A DNA stretch of 38,241 bases, taken from positions 1-38,241 of the forward strand of contig CACWVH010000010.1 of NCBI GenBank assembly GCA_902764235.1, given 5' to 3'. A model generated the notes under the pieces. That model was not told the DNA's origin, did no database searches, and saw only the letters and a list, made by a program, of their open reading frames with translations. The first letter of the stretch is position 1, and each line of letters starts with the position of its first letter. The stretch is from an uncultured Ruminococcus sp. Its GTDB lineage: Bacteria; Bacillota; Clostridia; Oscillospirales; Acutalibacteraceae. Positions 34,075-38,241 of this stretch are shown in pieces. The translations under genes were made by a program, and so were the position numbers.

Positions 34075-34093
34075 TTTACAATCAAACAATTTC

Positions 34094-34142
34094 AGCCGGA
34101 TGCTGTACCTGCTATTTTAAGGTTCAGCATCCGGCTTTTTTC
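34094..34142 (+). terminator. Terminator of ftsE-ftsX-M23
   Basis: Perfect 12-base stem AGCCGGATGCTG/CAGCATCCGGCT with a 19-base loop, followed by five T residues. It starts 20 bases after the stop. Confidence 0.93.
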
Positions 34143-34150
34143 GGGGCTTT

Positions 34151-34189
34151 CGCCGTCTGCGGACGGCGATCGCGCTCCGCAGAGCGCGA
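34151..34189. repeat. Two adjacent GC-rich hairpins (REP-like)
   Basis: Perfect hairpins CGCCGTC-TGCG-GACGGCG (34151-34168) and TCGCGCTC-CGCA-GAGCGCGA (34170-34189) lie one base apart between two terminators of convergent genes. There is no T-run and no coding capacity. Confidence 0.7.
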
Positions 34190-34225
34190 ATTCCTTTGCA
34201 TGAGAATAACTCGTGCCGGGGTGAA

Positions 34226-34267
34226 TCAAAAAAGAACCGGCAGACCGGAATACAGTCTGTCGGTTCT
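34226..34267 (-). terminator. Terminator of nifJ
   Basis: A 13-base stem AGAACCGGCAGAC with GTCTGTCGGTTCT (one G-T pair), followed on the minus strand by a run of T. It lies 36 bases after the nifJ stop. Confidence 0.9.
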
Positions 34268-34302
34268 CTTTGTTATTATGAAGTTTTAAGAAGAAACGTT
34301 AA

Positions 34303-37300
34303 TTATTCGCTTCTGAGCTTGAGCTCCTCATATCTGTCAACGCTCTTTTCCTCAGCCTTCTTGAACAGCTCTTCTGCTCTTTCAGGGAAGGAACGTGTGA
34401 GTGCGCTGTAACGAGCCTCACCCATGATGAAGTCACGGTAAGATGTCTTAGGTGCCTTGCTGTCGAGGATGAAGGGGTTCTTGCCCTCAGCCTTGAGAAG
34501 CGGATTGTAACGGAACATATTCCAGTAACCGCATTCAACAGCCTTCTTCATCTCAGCCTGGCAGTTCTTCATGCCGCCCTTGATGGAGTGCATCTCGCAG
34601 GGTGCATAGCCGATGATGAGTGACGGACCCGGATATGCTTCAGCTTCCTTGATTGCCTTGAGTGTCTGATTCTGGTCAGCACCCATTGCGATCTGTGCAA
34701 CATAGATGTAGCCATAGCTCATTGCGATGTCAGCAAGTGACTTCTTAGCTATTGCCTTACCAGCAGCAGCAAACTGAGCAACCTGACCGATCTGTGATGC
34801 CTTGGAAGCCTGTCCGCCTGTATTTGAGTAAACCTCGGTATCGAATACCATGATGTTTACATCCTCGCCTGCTGCGAGTACGTGGTCAACGCCGCCGAAG
34901 CCGATATCATATGCCCAGCCGTCGCCGCCGAAGATCCAGATGGACTTCTTAGCAAGGAATTCCTTGTTCTCAAGAACGTCGAGTCTTGTCGGGCAGTCGC
35001 AGTCAAGCTTTTCAAGCTCTGCGATAACAGCCTTAGCTGCTGCGCCGTTCTTCTCGCCGTCGTCCTTTGTAGCCATAAACTCTGCAATTGCAGCCTTTAC
35101 GCTCTCAGGAGCCTTTTCACCCTCTGCGATCTTATTGAGGTCATCAATGAGTCTCTCACGGATAGCCTTCTGACCAAGGTACATACCATAGCCGTGCTCA
35201 GCGTTATCCTCGAACAGTGAGTTAGCCCATGCAGGACCGTGACCCTCGCTGTTTGTTGTGTACGGTGATGTAGCAGCAGGACCGCCCCATATTGAAGAAC
35301 ATCCTGTTGCGTTTGAGATATACATTCTGTCGCCGAAAAGCTGTGTGATAAGACGAGCATATGATGTCTCTGCACAGCCTGCACATGAGCCTGAGAACTC
35401 AAGCAGCGGCTTCTTGTACTGACTTGCGATAACTGTATTGGCAGCTGTTGTTTCAGGCTTCTCAGTTACGTTTGCAACACAGTAATCAAATACTGCCTGC
35501 TGATCGTCCTGTGATTCACGGGATACCATCTTGAGTGAGTTTGTCGGACAAACGCCTACGCAGACGGAGCAGCCCATACAATCCATCGGAGAGATAGCAA
35601 GTGTATACTTATATTCTGTCTTTACGATCGGCTTCGGAGCAATCTTTGTGTTAGCAGGAGCTGCAGCAGCCTCTTCCTCGCTGAGTGCGAAGGGTCTGAT
35701 CGTTGCGTGCGGGCAGACAAATGAACACTTGTTACACTTTGCACAGGTAGCCTCGTTCCACTCAGGAACCATAACTGCAACGCCGCGCTTCTCATATGCT
35801 GATGCGCCAAGCTCGAATGTACCGTCGATATGCTCTGCAAATGCAGATACCGGCAGGCTGTCGCCGTCCATTCTGTCAACAGGCTCGAGGATACCCTCTA
35901 CCATCTTTACAGTCTTAGCAGGACCTGTAAGTGCTGATTCCTTAGCAGCGTCTGATGCATCTGCCCAGTCAGCCGGAACGTCAACCTTAACGAATGCGCC
36001 TACACCGGCGTCGATAGCCTTGTGGTTCATGTCAACTATTTCCTGACCCTTCTTGAGGTAGGACTTAGTTGCAGCGTCCTTCATATGCTGTACAGCCTCG
36101 TCGATAGGCATAACCTTTGCGAGTGCGAAGAATGCAGCCTGAAGGATAGTATTTGTACGCTTGCCCATACCGATCTGCTCAGCAAGGTCAATAGCGTTTA
36201 CTGTATAGAGCTGGATATTGTTCTTTGCAATATACTGCTTTGTTTCTGCATTGAGGTGAGTGTTGAGCTCCTCAGGAGTCCACTGGCAGTTGATAAGGAA
36301 TACACCGCCGGGCTTTACATCCTGAACCATCTTATAGCCCTTGAGGATATATGACGGGTTATGGCAGGCAACAAAGTCAGCCTTATTGATATAGTACGGG
36401 CTCTTGATTGGCTTGTCACCGAAGCGGAGGTGAGAAATTGTTACACCGCCGGTCTTCTTTGAGTCATACTGGAAGTAAGCCTGTACATACTTCTGTGTAT
36501 AGTCACCGATGATCTTGATGGAGTTCTTGTTAGCACCAACTGTACCGTCGCCGCCGAGACCCCAGAACTTGCACTCGATAGTACCCTCTGCTGCTGTATT
36601 CGGAGCGGGCTTTTCCTCGAGAGAAAGCATTGTAACGTCATCGTTGATACCGATTGTGAACTGAGCCTTGGGCTGATCCTTAGCAAGCTCCTCGTATACT
36701 GCGAATACGCTTGAAGGAGGAGTATCCTTTGAACCAAGACCATAGCGGCCGCCTACAACAGTCATGCCTGTTCTTCCCTGAGCTGCAAGAGCTGCGATTA
36801 CATCGAGGAAGAGCGGCTCGCCGAGAGCACCCGGCTCCTTTGTTCTGTCGAGGACAGCGATCTTCTTGACAGAAGCAGGAATAGCTTCAACAAGCTTGTC
36901 TGCTCTGAAAGGACGATAAAGTCTTACCTTTACAAGACCCACCTTTTCGCCCTGTGCGTTCATATAGTCAATAACCTCTTCTGCAACGTCACAGATAGAG
37001 CCCATAGCGATGATAACACGCTCTGCGTCCTCTGCACCATAGTAATTGAAGAGCTTATAATCTGTACCAAGCTTTTCATTGATCTTGCCCATGTACTTCT
37101 CAACGATCTCAGGCACTGCATCATAATATTTATTGCAAGCCTCTCTGTGCTGGAAGAAGATATCTCCGTTTTCATGTGAGCCTCTCATTGTGGGATGCTC
37201 AGGATTAAGAGCTCTCTTTCTGAATGCAGCAACTGCATCCATATCGCACATTTCTTTAAGATCCTCATAATCCCAGATCTGGATCTTCTGGATCTCGTGA

Positions 37301-37830
37301 GATGTTCTGAAGCCGTCGAAGAAGTTGATGAAGGGAACTCTGCCCTCGATAGCTGCAAGGTGTGCAACCGGAGCAAGGTCCATAACCTCCTGTGTGTTGG
37401 TCTCTGCAAGCATTGCGAAACCGGTCTGACGACAGGCATAAACGTCTGAGTGGTCGCCGAAGATGTTAAGAGCGTGGGAAGCAACGCATCTTGCGGAAAC
37501 GTGGAATACGCCCGGAAGAAGCTCACCTGCGATCTTGTACATATTCGGGATCATAAGAAGAAGTCCCTGAGAAGCTGTGAAGGTAGTTGTGAGCGCACCT
37601 GCGTTAAGTGAGCCGTGAACTGTACCTGCTGCACCTGCTTCTGACTGCATTTCGGAAACCTTTACAGTTGTACCGAAGATGTTCTTGAGTCCCTGAGCTG
37701 ACCACTGGTCAACATAGTCTGCCATCGGGCTGGACGGAGTGATCGGGTAGATGCCGGCTACCTCAGTAAACGCATACGCAACATGAGCCGCAGCGTTATT
37801 ACCGTCCATGGTTTTCATTTTTCTTGCCAT
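34303..37830 (-). CDS. nifJ: Pyruvate:ferredoxin (flavodoxin) oxidoreductase
   Basis: 1175 residues, the normal single-chain length. It oxidises pyruvate and CoA to acetyl-CoA and CO2 while reducing ferredoxin, the central step of anaerobic sugar fermentation. It begins MARKMKTMDGNNAAAHVAYA with the conserved YPITPSSPM. Two 4Fe-4S ferredoxin motifs are CAKCNKCSFVCP (about 695) and CMGCSVCVGVCP (about 755). The thiamine-diphosphate site is GDGWAYDIG with the nearby SNTGGQASK (about 970-1010), and the C-terminal cluster cysteines include CAGCAE. AAGGAGG precedes the ATG. It is a single gene with its own promoter and terminator. Confidence 0.98.
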   Translation of the reverse strand: MARKMKTMDGNNAAAHVAYAFTEVAGIYPITPSSPMADYVDQWSAQGLKNIFGTTVKVSEMQSEAGAAGTVHGSLNAGALTTTFTASQGLLLMIPNMYKIAGELLPGVFHVSARCVASHALNIFGDHSDVYACRQTGFAMLAETNTQEVMDLAPVAHLAAIEGRVPFINFFDGFRTSHEIQKIQIWDYEDLKEMCDMDAVAAFRKRALNPEHPTMRGSHENGDIFFQHREACNKYYDAVPEIVEKYMGKINEKLGTDYKLFNYYGAEDAERVIIAMGSICDVAEEVIDYMNAQGEKVGLVKVRLYRPFRADKLVEAIPASVKKIAVLDRTKEPGALGEPLFLDVIAALAAQGRTGMTVVGGRYGLGSKDTPPSSVFAVYEELAKDQPKAQFTIGINDDVTMLSLEEKPAPNTAAEGTIECKFWGLGGDGTVGANKNSIKIIGDYTQKYVQAYFQYDSKKTGGVTISHLRFGDKPIKSPYYINKADFVACHNPSYILKGYKMVQDVKPGGVFLINCQWTPEELNTHLNAETKQYIAKNNIQLYTVNAIDLAEQIGMGKRTNTILQAAFFALAKVMPIDEAVQHMKDAATKSYLKKGQEIVDMNHKAIDAGVGAFVKVDVPADWADASDAAKESALTGPAKTVKMVEGILEPVDRMDGDSLPVSAFAEHIDGTFELGASAYEKRGVAVMVPEWNEATCAKCNKCSFVCPHATIRPFALSEEEAAAAPANTKIAPKPIVKTEYKYTLAISPMDCMGCSVCVGVCPTNSLKMVSRESQDDQQAVFDYCVANVTEKPETTAANTVIASQYKKPLLEFSGSCAGCAETSYARLITQLFGDRMYISNATGCSSIWGGPAATSPYTTNSEGHGPAWANSLFEDNAEHGYGMYLGQKAIRERLIDDLNKIAEGEKAPESVKAAIAEFMATKDDGEKNGAAAKAVIAELEKLDCDCPTRLDVLENKEFLAKKSIWIFGGDGWAYDIGFGGVDHVLAAGEDVNIMVFDTEVYSNTGGQASKASQIGQVAQFAAAGKAIAKKSLADIAMSYGYIYVAQIAMGADQNQTLKAIKEAEAYPGPSLIIGYAPCEMHSIKGGMKNCQAEMKKAVECGYWNMFRYNPLLKAEGKNPFILDSKAPKTSYRDFIMGEARYSALTRSFPERAEELFKKAEEKSVDRYEELKLRSE

Positions 37831-38086
37831 TGAATTGTCCTCCTTATTTTAATTTAAAATAATGATGAATTTACAGCCAGTGCAGTTTCTTAATGAAACA
37901 ATCACGCAGCATGAGCCTTTCAGCCCGTCCGTACACTTTTATAAAACACAAAGCCGCTTCCTTTTTCCTTCGGGCTGACTTCTGCGGACACCATTGCTGT
38001 CTGCACAGCAGTACGATATCGAGCATACAAAACTGCGTGTACACTGTACCGACTATAATTTTAACACTTTTTTTCTTTTATGTAAA
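37831..38086 (-). promoter_or_regulatory. nifJ promoter and long leader
   Basis: On the minus strand TTTACA (38081-38086) and TAAAAT (38058-38063) are spaced by 17 bases, in an AT-rich setting suited to strong expression. The leader to the nifJ ATG would be about 220 nucleotides. It contains complementary segments TCAGCCCG and CGGGCTGA about 45 bases apart, so it is probably structured. I recognise no riboswitch class and no clear Rex site. Confidence 0.65.
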
Positions 38087-38241
38087 GCTATAAATGTAAA
38101 TTTTTTATATTTTTCTAAGAATTTCTATCGCTTTTTTAAACAATGTGTAATAAGCTGTCCGCACTCGGCTTTTCTCTATCAGCCTTTGGTGCCTTACACA
38201 AACTTCCTGATTCCTAACTCCTAACTCCTAATTCCACTTTC
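38087..38241. repeat. AT-rich intergenic end with heptamer tandem repeat
   Basis: At 38206-38235 four seven-base units stand in tandem: CCTGATT, CCTAACT, CCTAACT, CCTAATT, then CC at the end. The array continues close to the window edge. No gene is visible in this segment. Confidence 0.65.

Overview
The window looks like the chromosome of an anaerobic, low-to-mid GC clostridial Firmicute close to Ruminococcus (Oscillospiraceae). The reasons are the secreted BspA-like leucine-rich-repeat (LRR) and bacterial Ig-like proteins, the pyruvate:ferredoxin oxidoreductase, strong AGGAGG ribosome sites, sigma-A promoters, and a housekeeping operon laid out as in Bacillus/Clostridia. A SpoVM-like peptide and a SpoVB-like flippase point to a sporulating lineage. 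No rRNA, tRNA, CRISPR array or phage was seen.

Layout. (1) 1-734: repeat-rich intergenic DNA. (2) 735-3578 (+): large cytoplasmic MORN-repeat protein of unknown function, whose stop codon abuts a MITE-like element. (3) 3823-17002 (-): one long operon, yicC-remA-gmk-rpoZ-priA-def-fmt-rsmB-rlmN-prpC-prkC-rsgA, read from a near-perfect promoter at 17063-17092 and closed by a terminator after rsgA. Two tiny genes follow it: a 50-aa membrane protein and a 30-aa SpoVM homologue. The order matches the Bacillus subtilis operon with coaBC, rpe and thiN missing. (4) 17093-23822: accessory region with a truncated BspA-like gene carrying a MITE, two intact secreted LRR proteins, and a broken convergent gene that would encode an ECF sigma factor joined to a membrane segment and an extracellular LRR-like domain. 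(5) 23867-27400 (-): heterodimeric ABC exporter. (6) 27941-34074 (+): SpoVB-like flippase, PucR/CdaR-type regulator, then ftsE-ftsX-M23 hydrolase, a peptidoglycan-remodelling module. (7) 34303-37830 (-): nifJ.

The structure that ordinary gene calls do not explain is a dense set of short, non-autonomous inverted-repeat elements. There are at least four MITE-like families (TIRs CCTGAATCCGTGAAA, TAACTYAAACTTCCCA, TATAGTAAACG and AAGGAAACACTGA), and one copy keeps a perfect TATTT target duplication. They sit in promoters, leaders, an operon gap, a stop codon and a decayed gene. The most unusual single locus is the sigma-TM-LRR gene. Its reading frame breaks exactly at CUU-UGA, the slip sequence of the prfB +1 frameshift, and is then interrupted by two in-frame UAA codons while the frame stays coherent for a further 300 codons. 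Decay is the simplest explanation; recoding at the first site can be tested.
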